64,000 bases of DNA from Nocardia anaemiae NBRC 100462 (GCF_001612725.1 NZ_BDAZ01000041.1:1-64000); one strand, 5' to 3'. Positions 7,765 through 18,227 are shown, counted from the stretch's first letter. Notes: generated from the letters alone by a model not told the origin. Numbers and translations: made by a program.

Positions 7765-10700
7765 CTACAGCAGTCCATGCAATCGCAGATCGCTGACGTA
7801 CTTGTCGATGAGCGCGGGCGTCAGATGCGGAATACCTTGTTCGGCACCGACTTTCGCGGCTTGTACGGCAGCGGTGAATCCCTGTGTCGGGATGGCGGCG
7901 CCACGGACCGGCCGACCGGGTCGGCTATAGGCGTGCAACAGCGGTAGCAGCGAGGCCTGCCGCTGTTTCTCCGGAAGGCTGCGCAGCGCGGTTTCGAATC
8001 GGCTCAACCATTCCTGATAGTCATCGATCCGCCGGATGGGGTGGCCGGATTCGATGAGCCAGTCGACGAACTCGTCCAGGGAAACGCCGTCGTCGTGCGG
8101 ATTGAGCACGTCGAAGGTGTGGAAATCGGTGCGCACCTCGGCGCCTATGGTGGTGATCGCTTCGGCGGTGAAGTCGGCGGGCAGGCCGTCGTAGTGTGCG
8201 CGTTGACGTTTGCCGTCTGCATCGGTTTCGTAGAAGGAGTACGGGGCGATGCCGGTGGCCACCAGGCTCAGCAGCAGTCGGGTGAACATGTCCGGAATGT
8301 TCAGCTGGCCGCCGAATCGGCTGTGCGCCAGGATCATATCGGATCGGAAGACGGCGACCGGAAGTCCGCACAGATCGTGCGCTTCACGTAGCAGGACCTC
8401 CCCCGCCCATTTGCTGTTGCCGTAGCCGTTGGCGTAGCTGTCGTCGATGGCACGCGTGGGGCTGATTTCGCGGATATCGCCATCCTCCACGAAGGAGGAC
8501 GGATTGATCTGGGCCGCGACGGCGACGGTGGACAGATACGTGACGGGCTTGATGCGCGAGGTGATGGCCAAGCGGATGAGTTCGGCGGTACCGACGACAT
8601 TGGGACCGAACAGCTGGTCGTAGGGCAGCACATGGTTGACCAGCGCGGCGGGGTGCACGATCAGGTCGACGGTGTCGGCCAGCCGATGCCACACCACATC
8701 ATTCAGGCCGAGATTCGGCTCACCGATATCACCCGGCAGCACTTCCAGGCGGCGGGCGGCCAGCTCACGATAGTGCCGCAGCAGCTCGGGATCACCGCTG
8801 TCGAAGGCCTCGTCGAGCCTTTTCCGCGCTGCCGCGGCATCTTTGCCGCGGATGATGCAAATGAGTCTGCCGTCCGACTTGTCCAGTCGCTCCAGCCATT
8901 CCAAGCACAGGAAACGGCCGAGGTAGCCGTTGGCACCGGTCAGCAGAACCGCCTGTGTGTCGGTCGTGTGTGGGAGAGTTGTTGCGATGGAAAGCGTTTG
9001 CGAGTCGATGAACTTGTCCAGTGTCAGTTCATCGGCACGCGCGAGATCACCGTGCGTGTGGACCGCGGCGAAGGTGGGTCGGATCGCGCCGGATCCGCGC
9101 GCCGATTCGACGTACTCCGCCAACTCACGCAGCCCATTGGCCGGACTGACGATAATGCCCACCGGCACCTCGACGGCGAAAATATCGCGGAGCAGGTTCG
9201 AAAACGACAGCGCGGCAAGGGAATCGCCGCCCAGGTCGGTGAAATGCGCATCCGGTCGCAGATCCGTTGCGGCGCAGCCGAGCAAGGCCCTCGCGGCTCG
9301 GCTAACGGTTTCCAGAACCGGCAAGTCCGCGGCTTCGCGGCGCAGTGCGAGCAATTCGTTCGCCTGACCCGCGGCCAGCTCGGCGTACAACTGCTGTAGC
9401 CGCTCGCCGTAGCGCTCGATCAGCTTGGGACGCAATAACTTACCGATACCGGAGAGCAGACCGTTTTCGGTGGTGAAGCGTTCGGTTTCGATGATGAAGT
9501 CGCGCGGGACCTCATACGACTCGAGGTCGGCCTCCTTGGCGATGCGTTGCAGCGAATCACTCAGTGCCGCTTTGGGATCAGCACCGCGCAGCGTTTCCTC
9601 GGTCGGGACGATCACCGCGAGCAGGTAGGCGCGCTCACTGCTGCCGTACACGAAGATCTGCTCGAGCAGCGGGCTGCTGGCATATACGGATTCCAGGTGT
9701 GCGACCGCGACGAATTCGCCCTGGGACAGCTTCAGCACATTATTGCGACGGTCGAGGTACACGAGCTCGTCGGGTCCGAGTTCGGCCACGATGTCACCGG
9801 TCCGGTAGAAGCCGTCCGCGTCGAAGATCTCCGCGGTGACCTCCGGACGCTTGTAGTACCCGGGAATCATGGTGGTGGTCTTCAGCAGTAGCTCACCGCG
9901 CGGATGCGGCCGGTCGGTGCCGAAATATCCCAGCTCCGGCACGTCCACCAGCTTGTAGTCGAGTACAGGTGGACGGCGGATCACATTGTCGACCATGATG
10001 GCACCACCCGCCTCGGTCGAACCGTAGCCATCGTGCAGATCCATCTCGATGACCGATTCCATGAATGTCTTCATCTCGGCGGCCAGAGGCGCACTGCCGA
10101 CGATGGGCGATAGGAATCGGCCGCCCAGGAAGTTTTCGCGCAGCTCGGTTTTCACCGCACGGTCGAGTTCAACGCGGTCGATATCCGGTTCGGCGCGACG
10201 TTCCATTTCGCTCTGATAGCGCTGGAAGACCATATCGCAGACGCGTGGCACGAAGAACATCTCGGTCGGCCGGACGAGGCCGATATCCTCGAAAAGCGTC
10301 GATATGTCGCTCTTGGCCGTGAAATACGCGGTGCCGCCGCGGGCGAGCACGCCGTAGAGCGACATGTGTCCAGCCATGTGACTCATCGGCATGTAGTTGA
10401 GGCCGATCCCCCCGACCTCCGGCTGGGCCAACCACATCGCGGCTACCAACCGGCTGGTGTACATCGCGCCCTTGGGGGTGCCGGTGCTGCCGGAGGTGTA
10501 GATCAGCAACTCCAAGGCGTCGTTTTCGGGTACGAACAGTGGTGCGGGCGGCAGGGTACGGCCGCGTTCGAGCACCTGTTCCAGCGATTCCAGCACTATC
10601 GGGGTATTCGCCAGGCAGTCGCGGGCGGATTCGAATGCCTCCCGATGATCATCGTCGTCGGGGTGGTAATCGAAGACCACGAGGCGTTCCGGTGTTGGCC

Positions 10701-11244
10701 CGGTGCGGACGCATTCCACTGCAGTAGTGAGGTTTTCGGGGGTCGCGGCGAGAATGCGCGGTTCGGTCTCGGCGATAATCGCCGAGAGCTGCTTCGGTGC
10801 CGCACCGGCCTGCAGCGGTACGGCAACCGCACCGAGATACAGACAGGCCAGATCGAGAGTGGTGTAGTCACTACTGGTGAAGCCGAGTGTTGCGATGAAA
10901 TCGCCTGCGTTGACGGGATTTTCGGGATCGTGGTGCCAGGCCGCGGCGATCGCACCGACCCGCGCCCACAATTCGCCGTAGGTGATGGTCGCGAATTCGG
11001 GCCGCAGTCGCAGCGTGCGCCGCCCCGATGCCTCCGTGGTCAGTTCGCGGACCCGATGTCCGAGCGCGGGGCGATCGGCGTAGGCCGCCATGACCGTCGC
11101 CGCGATCTGCGCGGGCCGCATTCCCGGTTCGCGGATCGCGGCGAAAGTCTCCGGAATCGGTCGCGCGTCGCGAATGTCCGAATATGTGGCGTACAGATCA
11201 GCAATGCGGCTCATGAGCCGTTCCATCCGCATTTCACTCAGCAT
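7765..11244 (-). CDS. car: Carboxylic acid reductase (ATP/NADPH)
   Basis: A 1159-residue three-domain enzyme of the Nocardia/Mycobacterium CAR family, which reduces carboxylic acids to aldehydes. The adenylation domain (about residues 40-640) has [25 protein letters not shown] and the RTGDIV hinge region. A carrier domain around residue 680 has [12 protein letters not shown], whose Ser takes the phosphopantetheine arm. The C-terminal thioester reductase has [14 protein letters not shown] for NADPH and YGNSKWAGE with the catalytic Tyr/Lys. ATG 11244 follows AGGAG at 8 nt spacing and gives the family length. Activation by an Sfp-type phosphopantetheinyl transferase is required, and none is in this window. 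It is transcribed divergently from an MFS exporter; palindromes lie between them. Confidence 0.95.
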   Translation of the reverse strand: MLSEMRMERLMSRIADLYATYSDIRDARPIPETFAAIREPGMRPAQIAATVMAAYADRPALGHRVRELTTEASGRRTLRLRPEFATITYGELWARVGAIAAAWHHDPENPVNAGDFIATLGFTSSDYTTLDLACLYLGAVAVPLQAGAAPKQLSAIIAETEPRILAATPENLTTAVECVRTGPTPERLVVFDYHPDDDDHREAFESARDCLANTPIVLESLEQVLERGRTLPPAPLFVPENDALELLIYTSGSTGTPKGAMYTSRLVAAMWLAQPEVGGIGLNYMPMSHMAGHMSLYGVLARGGTAYFTAKSDISTLFEDIGLVRPTEMFFVPRVCDMVFQRYQSEMERRAEPDIDRVELDRAVKTELRENFLGGRFLSPIVGSAPLAAEMKTFMESVIEMDLHDGYGSTEAGGAIMVDNVIRRPPVLDYKLVDVPELGYFGTDRPHPRGELLLKTTTMIPGYYKRPEVTAEIFDADGFYRTGDIVAELGPDELVYLDRRNNVLKLSQGEFVAVAHLESVYASSPLLEQIFVYGSSERAYLLAVIVPTEETLRGADPKAALSDSLQRIAKEADLESYEVPRDFIIETERFTTENGLLSGIGKLLRPKLIERYGERLQQLYAELAAGQANELLALRREAADLPVLETVSRAARALLGCAATDLRPDAHFTDLGGDSLAALSFSNLLRDIFAVEVPVGIIVSPANGLRELAEYVESARGSGAIRPTFAAVHTHGDLARADELTLDKFIDSQTLSIATTLPHTTDTQAVLLTGANGYLGRFLCLEWLERLDKSDGRLICIIRGKDAAAARKRLDEAFDSGDPELLRHYRELAARRLEVLPGDIGEPNLGLNDVVWHRLADTVDLIVHPAALVNHVLPYDQLFGPNVVGTAELIRLAITSRIKPVTYLSTVAVAAQINPSSFVEDGDIREISPTRAIDDSYANGYGNSKWAGEVLLREAHDLCGLPVAVFRSDMILAHSRFGGQLNIPDMFTRLLLSLVATGIAPYSFYETDADGKRQRAHYDGLPADFTAEAITTIGAEVRTDFHTFDVLNPHDDGVSLDEFVDWLIESGHPIRRIDDYQEWLSRFETALRSLPEKQRQASLLPLLHAYSRPGRPVRGAAIPTQGFTAAVQAAKVGAEQGIPHLTPALIDKYVSDLRLHGLL

Positions 11245-11290
11245 GGCCAGTCTCCTTCGCACATTGAAGACGCTTATACCCAGTAATACG

Positions 11291-11303
11291 TTAGCTTGGC
11301 TAA
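11291..11303. promoter_or_regulatory. Palindrome upstream of car
   Basis: Perfect inverted repeat TTAGC-TTG-GCTAA, 47-59 nt before the car start codon, in a locally AT-rich stretch. The position fits an operator or promoter-overlapping site for car. The binding protein is not known. Confidence 0.5.
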
Positions 11304-11441
11304 ATATTCCAGCTTCGAGCCAAATCAGGCGGCTGACCTGACGAATCACTGCGCGGCGCGGCGCCTTGGATCCGGAGACCAAAACGATCCCGCTACCCCA
11401 TCTTGTCGAGACACTGTTCGACGGGTCCACTCTCCATTGTT

Positions 11442-11460
11442 ACCGCAGGTCACCTGCGGT
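11442..11460. promoter_or_regulatory. Perfect 19-nt palindrome in the car/MFS interval
   Basis: ACCGCAGGT-C-ACCTGCGGT is a perfect 9-1-9 inverted repeat near the middle of the 388-nt divergent interval 11245-11632. No gene is seen in that interval. It is not at the end of any gene, so a regulator binding site is more likely than a terminator. Confidence 0.6.
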
Positions 11461-11573
11461 CATGGTCCTCCCTCGGTAGGAACGAACATATCGCGGCCCG
11501 AGACAGCTCGCGATCGAAAGCGATATCGTCGATATACATCTCGCCGCGTCCACCCGCCCGTATCCAGGTGTTG

Positions 11574-11606
11574 CCAGTACCAGTGTTATCGGACTCCTGT
11601 TACTGG
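11574..11606 (+). promoter_or_regulatory. Inverted repeat just upstream of the MFS gene
   Basis: Arms CCAGTACCAG (11574-11583) and CTGTTACTGG (11597-11606) pair at 9 of 10 positions across 13 nt and end 26 nt before the MFS ATG. This is a likely operator for the exporter gene, distinct in sequence from the palindrome at 11442-11460. Confidence 0.5.
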
Positions 11607-11632
11607 TTTCGGATCGGTTGCAAGCTCATCGC

Positions 11633-13084
11633 ATGACTCAGACCTTGCGGCCGAGTACCGCTGCGGCCACGTCGGCCGTCGCGGAACCGGCAGTTCAACC
11701 TGCCGCGCTGGGTGCGCGGCGGACCATCGCGGTGCTCGCGGTGTTGCTCACCGGACAGTTCATGGCGGTGCTCGATGCGTCGATCGTGAATGTGGCCATT
11801 CCTTCTATTCGTACTTCGTTGCATACCAGTGGATCCGCGTTGCAGTTGATCGTCGCGGGGTATGTGATCGCCTACGCCGTGCTGCTCGTGACCGGCGCTC
11901 GGCTGGGTGATCGGTTCACCCAGCGCCGCACCTTCATTACCGGGCTCGCGGTGTTCACCGTTGCCTCGCTGGCTTGCGGGTTGGCCTGGAATGAGTTCTC
12001 GCTCATCGTATTCCGGTTCCTGCAGGGTGCGGGGGCGGCGGCGATGATTCCGCAGATCATGACGATGATCCAGCGGAATTTCACCGGCAATGCCCGGGCC
12101 AAGGCACTCAGCGCGTACTCGGCGATCATTTCCGGCGGTATGGTCGTGGGCCAGGTGGCGGGCGGACTGATCGTCAATGCCGACCTGTTCGGCAGCAGTT
12201 GGCGCGGCGTCTTTCTGGTGAATGTGCCGATCGGTGCGGTGCTGCTGCTCATCGCGCCGCGGGTATTGCCCACGGCCACCGCGCGATTCGATCGCAAGCT
12301 TGATCTCGCGGGTCTGACCATGCTCACCGTCTCGGTGCTGCTGCTGGTGCTGCCGCTGGTATTGGGGCATGAGCAGGACTGGCCGCTGTGGACGTGGATC
12401 GCGTTGGGCGCCAGCGCCATCGGTGTCGGATTGTTCGTTGCGATCGAGCGGGTCGTCGCGGCACGCGGCGGTGAACCGCTGTTCGCCCAGCGGGTGCTGA
12501 AGTCACCTGGCCTGGCGCTCACCGCGGGCACGCTGTTCACGATCATGGCGACCTTCGGTGGCTGGATGTTCGTCATGGCGATCCACCTGCAGAGCACCCT
12601 CGGCTACAGCGCACTGCACGCTGGTCTGCTGTTCATTCCGATGGGCGCGACCTTTGCGCTGGCCAGCCTGAACTGGGAGCGCATCCCACATCGCCTACAC
12701 GCCACCATGATTCCGTTCGGCCTGGTGATCGGCGCGGCCACCATGGTGACACTGGGCACGATGCTGCGCAACGGCGCCGACTTCGGCCCGCTGCCACTGG
12801 TCGTCTTCGGGATCCAGGGCATCGGCTTCGGCCTCGCGTTCAGCCCGCTGATGACCCGCACCCTGGCCAGGATTCCGATGGCCCTCGCCGCCGACGCCAG
12901 TGGCATTCTGGTGACCAGTGTGCAGCTCGGCATCGTGGTCGGGATCGCGTGCTTCGGCTCGGTATTCCTGGGCCTCGCGGGCAGCACGGTGCTATCGGCC
13001 GCACATGCCTTGGGCGGCACGGCTATTGCGGAAGGTGTCACGGTATTGATCGCCGCGGCGCTGTCGGCTCGCGCCGCGCGGTAA
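11633..13084 (+). CDS. MFS transporter, DHA2 (14-TM drug exporter) type
   Basis: A 483-residue integral membrane protein with about 14 hydrophobic segments. It has the DHA2 motif-C-like GGMVVGQVAGGLI, motif-A-like ARLGDRFTQRRTF between TM2 and TM3, and the early LDASIVNVAIP of EmrB/QacA-type proton-driven exporters. ATG 11633 is preferred to a TTG five codons upstream; neither has a good Shine-Dalgarno. The gene stands alone, with operator-like repeats before it and a strong hairpin after it. It probably exports a small hydrophobic toxic compound. Divergence from car hints at aldehyde- or acid-linked substrates, but that is only context. Confidence 0.88.
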   Translation: MTQTLRPSTAAATSAVAEPAVQPAALGARRTIAVLAVLLTGQFMAVLDASIVNVAIPSIRTSLHTSGSALQLIVAGYVIAYAVLLVTGARLGDRFTQRRTFITGLAVFTVASLACGLAWNEFSLIVFRFLQGAGAAAMIPQIMTMIQRNFTGNARAKALSAYSAIISGGMVVGQVAGGLIVNADLFGSSWRGVFLVNVPIGAVLLLIAPRVLPTATARFDRKLDLAGLTMLTVSVLLLVLPLVLGHEQDWPLWTWIALGASAIGVGLFVAIERVVAARGGEPLFAQRVLKSPGLALTAGTLFTIMATFGGWMFVMAIHLQSTLGYSALHAGLLFIPMGATFALASLNWERIPHRLHATMIPFGLVIGAATMVTLGTMLRNGADFGPLPLVVFGIQGIGFGLAFSPLMTRTLARIPMALAADASGILVTSVQLGIVVGIACFGSVFLGLAGSTVLSAAHALGGTAIAEGVTVLIAAALSARAAR

Positions 13085-13094
13085 ACGCGGCAAC

Positions 13095-13128
13095 GATCCC
13101 GGGTTCGCGCGGTGGCGAATCCGGGATC
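13095..13128 (+). terminator. Hairpin terminator after the MFS gene
   Basis: Arms GATCCCGGGTTCGC (13095-13108) and GCGAATCCGGGATC (13115-13128) pair at 13 of 14 positions around a 6-nt loop, starting 11 nt after the MFS stop. There is no T-run, as is common in high-GC actinobacteria. Confidence 0.8.
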
Positions 13129-13196
13129 ACCAGGCGATCGAAAGCTGGACGGATTCGGATCATCGCGACGCAAATCATGGCGCTGCCGGACAAGTT

Positions 13197-13208
13197 TGAC
13201 GATCGTCA
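13197..13208. promoter_or_regulatory. 12-nt palindrome before the LLM gene
   Basis: TGACGATCGTCA is a perfect palindrome ending 5 nt before the ATG at 13214, where a bound regulator would block translation initiation or early elongation. It is short enough that chance is possible. Confidence 0.35.
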
Positions 13209-13213
13209 TACCA

Positions 13214-14284
13214 ATGAGCGGAAATGTCTTCGCGGTGGGCATCGAACTGGATGGCGAGGGATATCACCCGGCCGCGTGGCGGCGGGCCGCACATGCACCC
13301 GATCAGTTGCTCACCGGCAATACGCTGCGCAAACGAGTGGGCGCGGCCGAGAATGCCGGTTTCATTCTGGCCACCTTCGACGATTCGATCCTGCCGCCGT
13401 CCGAAGGGCATCCAGCGGGCCGAATCGACGCGGTGACGCGGGCTTCGTTCGTCGCGGCGACAACCAGCACCATCGGATTGGTTGCCACGGTCGCGACCAC
13501 CTACGCCGAGCCGTTCCATACCTCGTCGCAATTGGCCACGCTCGATTACGCCTCGCGCGGGCGCGGCGGATGGCTCGCGACGACCGATCCCGCGGCTGCG
13601 ACCACCTGGGGCCGACCGCCGCGCACCGGCGAAGCGGAACTCGCACGCGAACAACGGGATTCGATCGAGGTCGCACGTCGACTGTGGGATTCATGGCAGG
13701 ACGATGCCGTGGTCCGCGACTATGCGGCGGGCCGATTCCTGGATCGAGACAAGCTACACTACATCGACTTCAGCGGCGAGACGTTCTCGGTGAAGGGTCC
13801 GGCGATCGTGCCTCGCCCGCCACAGGGGCAGGTGGTCGTCTTCGCGCACGACACCGGCGATGCCGACGTCATCCTGGTCACCGGAAGTGATCTCGCTCAG
13901 ACGCTGGCGGCTGCCGACCGCGCGCGGGCCACCGGCGCACTGGTATTCGCGGAACTCGATGTCGCCCTGGACATTCCGGACGCGACGGCCGCCGAACGTC
14001 TCGCCGAACTCGATAGCTACCCGGTCGCGAATCGCACCGAGCGCCTGACGTTCTCGGGCTCCCCCACCGAACTCGTCCGCCTCATCACCGAACTCGCTGA
14101 CCACGTCGACGGCGTGCGACTGCATCCGGCCGTCATCGACGAAGACCTCCCGGCGCTGGCGCGCTACGTCCTGCCCGCACTCTTCCGCGCCGGTGTGACC
14201 CACCGACCGGTGCCGGGTTCGACCCTGCGCGCCAATCTCGGACTGCAGCGGCCGGTCAACCGTTATGCGAAGGATCAGCACTGA
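13214..14284 (+). CDS. LLM class flavin-dependent monooxygenase
   Basis: A 356-residue luciferase-like TIM-barrel protein. It starts MSGNVFAVGIELDGEGYHP and contains RVGAAENAGFILATFDDS, TTSTIGLVATVATTYAEPFH and DYASRGRGGWLATTD, the pattern of FMNH2-dependent monooxygenases near the NtaA/SnaA/DszA group. It is shorter than its neighbour and lacks part of the family's central insertion. ATG 13214 is chosen because homology-like sequence begins there and the upstream extension is Arg-rich non-coding in style. It overlaps the next, related gene by 1 nt, so the two probably work as a pair on a sulfur- or nitrogen-containing compound and need a separate flavin reductase. Confidence 0.82.
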   Translation: MSGNVFAVGIELDGEGYHPAAWRRAAHAPDQLLTGNTLRKRVGAAENAGFILATFDDSILPPSEGHPAGRIDAVTRASFVAATTSTIGLVATVATTYAEPFHTSSQLATLDYASRGRGGWLATTDPAAATTWGRPPRTGEAELAREQRDSIEVARRLWDSWQDDAVVRDYAAGRFLDRDKLHYIDFSGETFSVKGPAIVPRPPQGQVVVFAHDTGDADVILVTGSDLAQTLAAADRARATGALVFAELDVALDIPDATAAERLAELDSYPVANRTERLTFSGSPTELVRLITELADHVDGVRLHPAVIDEDLPALARYVLPALFRAGVTHRPVPGSTLRANLGLQRPVNRYAKDQH

Positions 14285-15645
14285 TGTCCGAGGTCCCTTT
14301 CCCTGACGCACAGGTTCATTTCGGCGTTTTCTTCCAGGGCGTCAACCACAGCACCATCTGGTCGGATGCCAGCAGCGGCTCGCAGATCGACTTCGAAACC
14401 TTCCGGCATATCGTCGCCACCGCCGAGCGCGGACTCTTCGACGCATTCTTCCTCGGTGAGGGCCTGCGCCTGCGCGAGCAGAACGGACAGCTGCTCGACA
14501 CCGATATCGCCGGGCGTCCCGACGCCATTGCCCAGCTGGCGGCGCTGGCCGGGATCACCAGCCGAATCGGTCTGGTCGCCACCCAGAACACCACCTACAA
14601 CGAACCCGCCGATCTCGCGCGACGACTCGCAAGCCTGGATCTGCTGTCCGGTGGCCGTGCGGGCTGGAATGCGGTAACCACCGACAATGCCTGGACCGGG
14701 GCGAATTTCCGGCGCGGCGGCTTCCTCGACCACGCACAACGCTACGAGCGCGCGGGCGAATTCATTCGGACCGCCCGCGAGATCTGGGATGCCTGGGCCG
14801 ACAAGGCTATCGCGACCTCGCGTCACGATATCGACTGGGCCGCACCGGATTCGGTGCGGACAGTGGTCCGCGACAACGAGCACTTCCAGGTCTCGATCAC
14901 GCCGACCCTGCCGCGCAGCGCCCAGGGCCATCCGGTGATCTTCCAGGCCGGTGATTCACCGGCGGGCCGCGATTTCGCGGCGGCCCATGCCGAGGTCATC
15001 TTCTCCAGACACGGCACACACTTCGACGCCGCACTCGCATTCGCTGACGATATTCGGGCACGCCTGGAACGCGTGGGCCGTCCGGCCGATGACATCAAGA
15101 TCCTGCCCGGCACCCAGATCGTATTGGCCGAGCGGGAATCCGAGGTCGAGGAGAAGGCGCGCTGGGTGCTGGAGGGCCAGTTCACCGGTCAGACCGCGCT
15201 TTCCCTGGTCGGGCAGGTCTGGGGCCGTGACCTGTCGGATCTCGACCCGGACGGTCCGCTGCCCGCGGACGATCCGCGGCCCCGAGTGATTTCGGGTGAG
15301 CGCGGCGCACAGCGCGACGGTCAGGATCCGGTGGCGATCGCCCGGCAGTGGCGGGCGCTGGCCGAGGCCAAGAATCTGTCGCTGCGCCAGGTCGCGATCG
15401 AGACCTCGCAGCGGTCCGGATTCGCCGGGACGCCAAGCCAGGTCGCCGACGAACTCACCCGCTGGGTCCGCAGCGGCGCGACCCACGGCTTCAATATCTC
15501 GCCGTATCTGGTGCCCACCGGACTCGACGAGATCGTCGACTGGCTGATTCCGGAATTGCAGGAGCGCGGCTCGTACCGCACCGAGTACACCGGCACCACC
15601 CTGCGCCAACACCTCGGCCTGCGACCGCCGCTGACCAGGCGTTGA
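14284..15645 (+). CDS. LLM flavin-dependent monooxygenase, NtaA/SnaA/DszA type
   Basis: A 453-residue full-length member of the nitrilotriacetate/dibenzothiophene-sulfone/pristinamycin IIA monooxygenase group. It has HFGVFFQGVNHSTIW near the start, FDAFFLGEGLRLRE, RIGLVATQNTTYNEP, SGGRAGWNAVTTDN, VIFQAGDSPAGRDFA with SRHGTHFDAA (flavin phosphate region), and the closing DEIVDWLIPELQERG. It uses reduced FMN and O2. The ATG overlaps the TGA of the previous LLM gene (TGATG), so the two are coupled. The substrate is not deducible; no transporter or reductase gene follows in the operon. Confidence 0.88.
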   Translation: MSEVPFPDAQVHFGVFFQGVNHSTIWSDASSGSQIDFETFRHIVATAERGLFDAFFLGEGLRLREQNGQLLDTDIAGRPDAIAQLAALAGITSRIGLVATQNTTYNEPADLARRLASLDLLSGGRAGWNAVTTDNAWTGANFRRGGFLDHAQRYERAGEFIRTAREIWDAWADKAIATSRHDIDWAAPDSVRTVVRDNEHFQVSITPTLPRSAQGHPVIFQAGDSPAGRDFAAAHAEVIFSRHGTHFDAALAFADDIRARLERVGRPADDIKILPGTQIVLAERESEVEEKARWVLEGQFTGQTALSLVGQVWGRDLSDLDPDGPLPADDPRPRVISGERGAQRDGQDPVAIARQWRALAEAKNLSLRQVAIETSQRSGFAGTPSQVADELTRWVRSGATHGFNISPYLVPTGLDEIVDWLIPELQERGSYRTEYTGTTLRQHLGLRPPLTRR

Positions 15646-15711
15646 TCACCGGGTCCGATCCGCGAAAGATGGCTGTTTGCCAGGAAACCGAGCCCGAGAC
15701 CGTGTCTTACT

Positions 15712-15728
15712 CGTATGTTTGCCATACG
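15712..15728 (+). promoter_or_regulatory. Inverted repeat upstream of the GMC gene
   Basis: CGTATG-TTTGC-CATACG is a perfect 6-5-6 inverted repeat, 23 nt before the GTG at 15751. It also covers an in-frame ATG at 15715 that would otherwise be an alternative start, which favours 15751 as the true start and this as an operator. Confidence 0.5.
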
Positions 15729-15750
15729 CAGTGCAGATCGGAGTGGGACA

Positions 15751-17349
15751 GTGCAAGCAGGGGTTACCGCGGATTATGTGATCGTCGGGTCCGGATCGGC
15801 CGGTGCGGTCCTGGCCAACCGGCTCAGCGTCGATCCGAATGTATCGGTGGTGGTGCTCGAGGCCGGACCGCCGGATAAGAACAAGTTCGTCCATATTCCG
15901 GCGGCCTTCGCGAAGCTGTTCCGTTCGGAGGTGGATTGGGATTACCTCACCGAGCCGCAGCCCGAGCTGAAGAATCGGCAGATCTACTGGCCGCGCGGCA
16001 AAATGTTCGGCGGCTCGTCGTCGATGAACGCGATGATGTGGGTGCGCGGATTCCGTGCCGACTATGACGAGTGGGCCTTGCTGGCCGGGGACGAGTGGGG
16101 GTTCTCGGCGGCGGTCGAGCAATTCCGCAAGATCGAGACCGTCGAGGATGCCCAGTATCCGGATGAGGGCGCGACCGGGCCGCTGCACATTTCGCGGCAG
16201 CGCAGTCCACGCGCGCTGACCGCGGCATATCTGACCGCGGTCAAGGAATCCGGGTTCCGGGTGGAGCCGCCGAACCGGCCGCGGCCGGAGGGGTTCAGCG
16301 AGACCATGGTCACCCAGCACGGTGGCAGGCGGTGGAGTACGGCCGATGCGTATCTGAAGCCTGCGATGCGCCGTCCGAATCTCACCGTATACGCCGAGGC
16401 GCTCGCGTCGCGGATCATCTTCGAGACCTCATCGGACGGCCGACCGCGGGCCACCGGTGTGGAGTATCGCAAGGACGGCGTCACCCAGACGGTGGCCGCC
16501 CGACGCGAGGTGATCCTCTGCGGTGGGGCGATCAATAGTCCGCAGCTGCTTATGCTCTCGGGTGTGGGCGATCAAGACGAGCTATCGCGCCATCACATTC
16601 CGCTTGTGCATCATGCGCCCGAGGTGGGCGCGAATCTGCAGGACCACTTGGTGGCGGCGCTCGGCTACGGCGTCGAATCCGATTCGCTGTTCGCGGCGGA
16701 GCAGCCGCGTCAGCTACTCGATTATCTGATCCGGCACCGCGGCATGCTCACCTCCAATGTCGGTGAGGCCTATGGGTTCATCCGCAGCCGATCCGATCTC
16801 GAATTGCCGGACCTGGAGCTGATTTTCGCGCCCGCGCCGTTCTTCTACGAGGGGCTCGAGGATCCAACCGGGCACGGGGTCGTGCTGGCGACGGTGCTGC
16901 TGCGGCCGCACAGTCGCGGCCGGATCTCGCTGGGTTCGGCTGATCCCACGGCCAAACCGATCATCGACCCGCGCTATCTGTCCGATAGCGGCGGCGCGGA
17001 CCGGGCCGCGATCATGTCCGGTCTACGCGTATGCGCCGAACTGGCGGCTGCTCCGGCGCTGAAGGCGGTGCTCGGACCGCTGATCTATCCTCCGCAGGCT
17101 CCGGCCCAGCTCGAGGCCGCGATGGAACTGACCTTGAACGGCTACTCGCACACCCTGTATCACCCTGTCGGCACCTGTCGGATGGGCACCGATGCGGGCA
17201 GTGTCGTCACACCGCGCCTGGAAGTGCGTGGAGTGCAAGGACTCCGCGTTGCCGACGCGTCGGTGATGCCATTGCTGATCCGCGGGCACACGCACGCGCC
17301 GAGTGTGTTCGTCGGTGAACAGGCGGCTCAGTTCATCCTGCGTGGATAG
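15751..17349 (+). CDS. GMC family oxidoreductase (choline-dehydrogenase-like)
   Basis: A 532-residue FAD enzyme of the glucose-methanol-choline family. It has [20 protein letters not shown] (ADP-binding), [21 protein letters not shown] (GMC signature 1), [15 protein letters not shown] (signature 2) and the C-terminal [10 protein letters not shown] and [14 protein letters not shown]. The active-site pair appears to be His (YHPVG) and a His in RGHTHAP, where choline oxidase has Asn. Other alcohol oxidases and dehydrogenases of the family use His/His. It oxidises an unidentified primary alcohol. GGAGTGGGACA before GTG 15751 is a good ribosome site. It is monocistronic. Confidence 0.88.
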   Translation: MQAGVTADYVIVGSGSAGAVLANRLSVDPNVSVVVLEAGPPDKNKFVHIPAAFAKLFRSEVDWDYLTEPQPELKNRQIYWPRGKMFGGSSSMNAMMWVRGFRADYDEWALLAGDEWGFSAAVEQFRKIETVEDAQYPDEGATGPLHISRQRSPRALTAAYLTAVKESGFRVEPPNRPRPEGFSETMVTQHGGRRWSTADAYLKPAMRRPNLTVYAEALASRIIFETSSDGRPRATGVEYRKDGVTQTVAARREVILCGGAINSPQLLMLSGVGDQDELSRHHIPLVHHAPEVGANLQDHLVAALGYGVESDSLFAAEQPRQLLDYLIRHRGMLTSNVGEAYGFIRSRSDLELPDLELIFAPAPFFYEGLEDPTGHGVVLATVLLRPHSRGRISLGSADPTAKPIIDPRYLSDSGGADRAAIMSGLRVCAELAAAPALKAVLGPLIYPPQAPAQLEAAMELTLNGYSHTLYHPVGTCRMGTDAGSVVTPRLEVRGVQGLRVADASVMPLLIRGHTHAPSVFVGEQAAQFILRG

Positions 17350-17808
17350 CGTGCCGTAGGCGACGGCTCGATGGGCCGCGCGCGGGCATGTTGCCGGTCG
17401 GATCCGCAGAATATGCCGAGCGGACAAGGGAATCTGTCGGCCTGGGCAGCTGTGCCGCGAAAATCGGGCTCGAAATGGCATGCGGTGCAATATCGCATCG
17501 CATGCACATCCGCATAAGATGCTGTGCCGCATCGAATGTCGACCGCCTGCTCGACCGATCGAATGCCCGCCTCGTCGCGACGGGCACCCCGCGAGACAAC
17601 GGCCCCGGCGAGCGACGGCCACCCAGTTGACGACATCCTCGTTGGCAGGGCCCGTGCGCGGGAATGCGACCGCGTCGAACTCGGGCAGCAGCGGCATGTC
17701 GTGGACGCCTTGCTCGCCGCCACCAGCAGCGCGACAGCATCCGACGCGACGACTCCAGTGGTCGGCGGTGCGACGGGCTGGATCGGGGGCCGCGCGGGCA
17801 TGGCCGGG
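17350..17808. other. 459-nt interval, no intact gene
   Basis: The interval lies between the GMC stop and the DoxX stop. GATGC-TGTGCC-GCATC (about 17519-17534) is a small perfect hairpin. Related GGGCCGCGCG...GGCATG sequences occur near both ends (about 17380 and 17787). The right half contains the frameshifted coding remnant listed separately; the left half shows nothing I can name. Confidence 0.4.
17590..17801 (-). pseudogene. Possible frameshifted gene fragment
   Basis: Two overlapping minus-strand frames have coding-like high-GC third positions. One reads ASDAVALLVAASK (upstream). The next reads GVHDMPLLPEFDAVAFPR and NEDVVNWVAVARRG (downstream). They join smoothly if one G is added at the AAGGCG near 17710. 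After about 17590 the sequence loses protein-like character. It may be a decayed N-terminal gene fragment. I do not recognise the family. Confidence 0.25.
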
Positions 17809-18156
17809 TCAGGCGTAGGCGAACAGCGCGAGCGAGGCCGCGGACAGGATCAGGTAGGGCATCGGGTACGCGATGTCGGTGTACCACTTGGCGCGGATGA
17901 TGGTGATTTCCGCGCCGAGGAAGTACAGCACCAGGCAGACGGCGGCGGTGAGGCCGAGTGGCGGGATGGCCAGGCCGATCAAGAGGCCGAGGCCACCGAG
18001 GGCTTTCAGGATGGCCAGCGGGTTGAGAGTCCATTGCGGGAGGCCGTAGCCGCGCATCCTTTCGCGCACCCGCTCCGCTTCGACGATATCGAAGCCGGTG
18101 GCGACGAATGCGGCTACGGCGGCGAGGATGGTGACGACGACATAGGCGATAGACAT
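17809..18156 (-). CDS. DoxX-like membrane protein
   Basis: A 115-residue protein with four hydrophobic segments: YVVVTILAAVAAFVATGF, the AILKALGGLGLLIGLAIPPLG helix, TAAVCLVLYFLGAEI and PYLILSAASLALFAYA. The conserved early KALG and GLAIPPLG pattern is that of the DoxX-like family found beside ECF41 sigma factors and oxidoreductases. ATG 18156 has GGAGGG 9 nt upstream, so a longer upstream-extended reading is rejected. It is divergent from a SigJ/ECF41-type sigma factor, with an ECF41-like promoter in the 99-nt interval, so it is very likely a direct target. The biochemical role is unknown; DoxX proteins are linked to thiol and redox stress. Confidence 0.85.
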   Translation of the reverse strand: MSIAYVVVTILAAVAAFVATGFDIVEAERVRERMRGYGLPQWTLNPLAILKALGGLGLLIGLAIPPLGLTAAVCLVLYFLGAEITIIRAKWYTDIAYPMPYLILSAASLALFAYA

Positions 18157-18227
18157 GGGAACTACCCTCCGGGTATCTCGGTGCTGCGGGTCTGCGATCG
18201 TGGATGGTCCGATCGCCTCACTCACGT

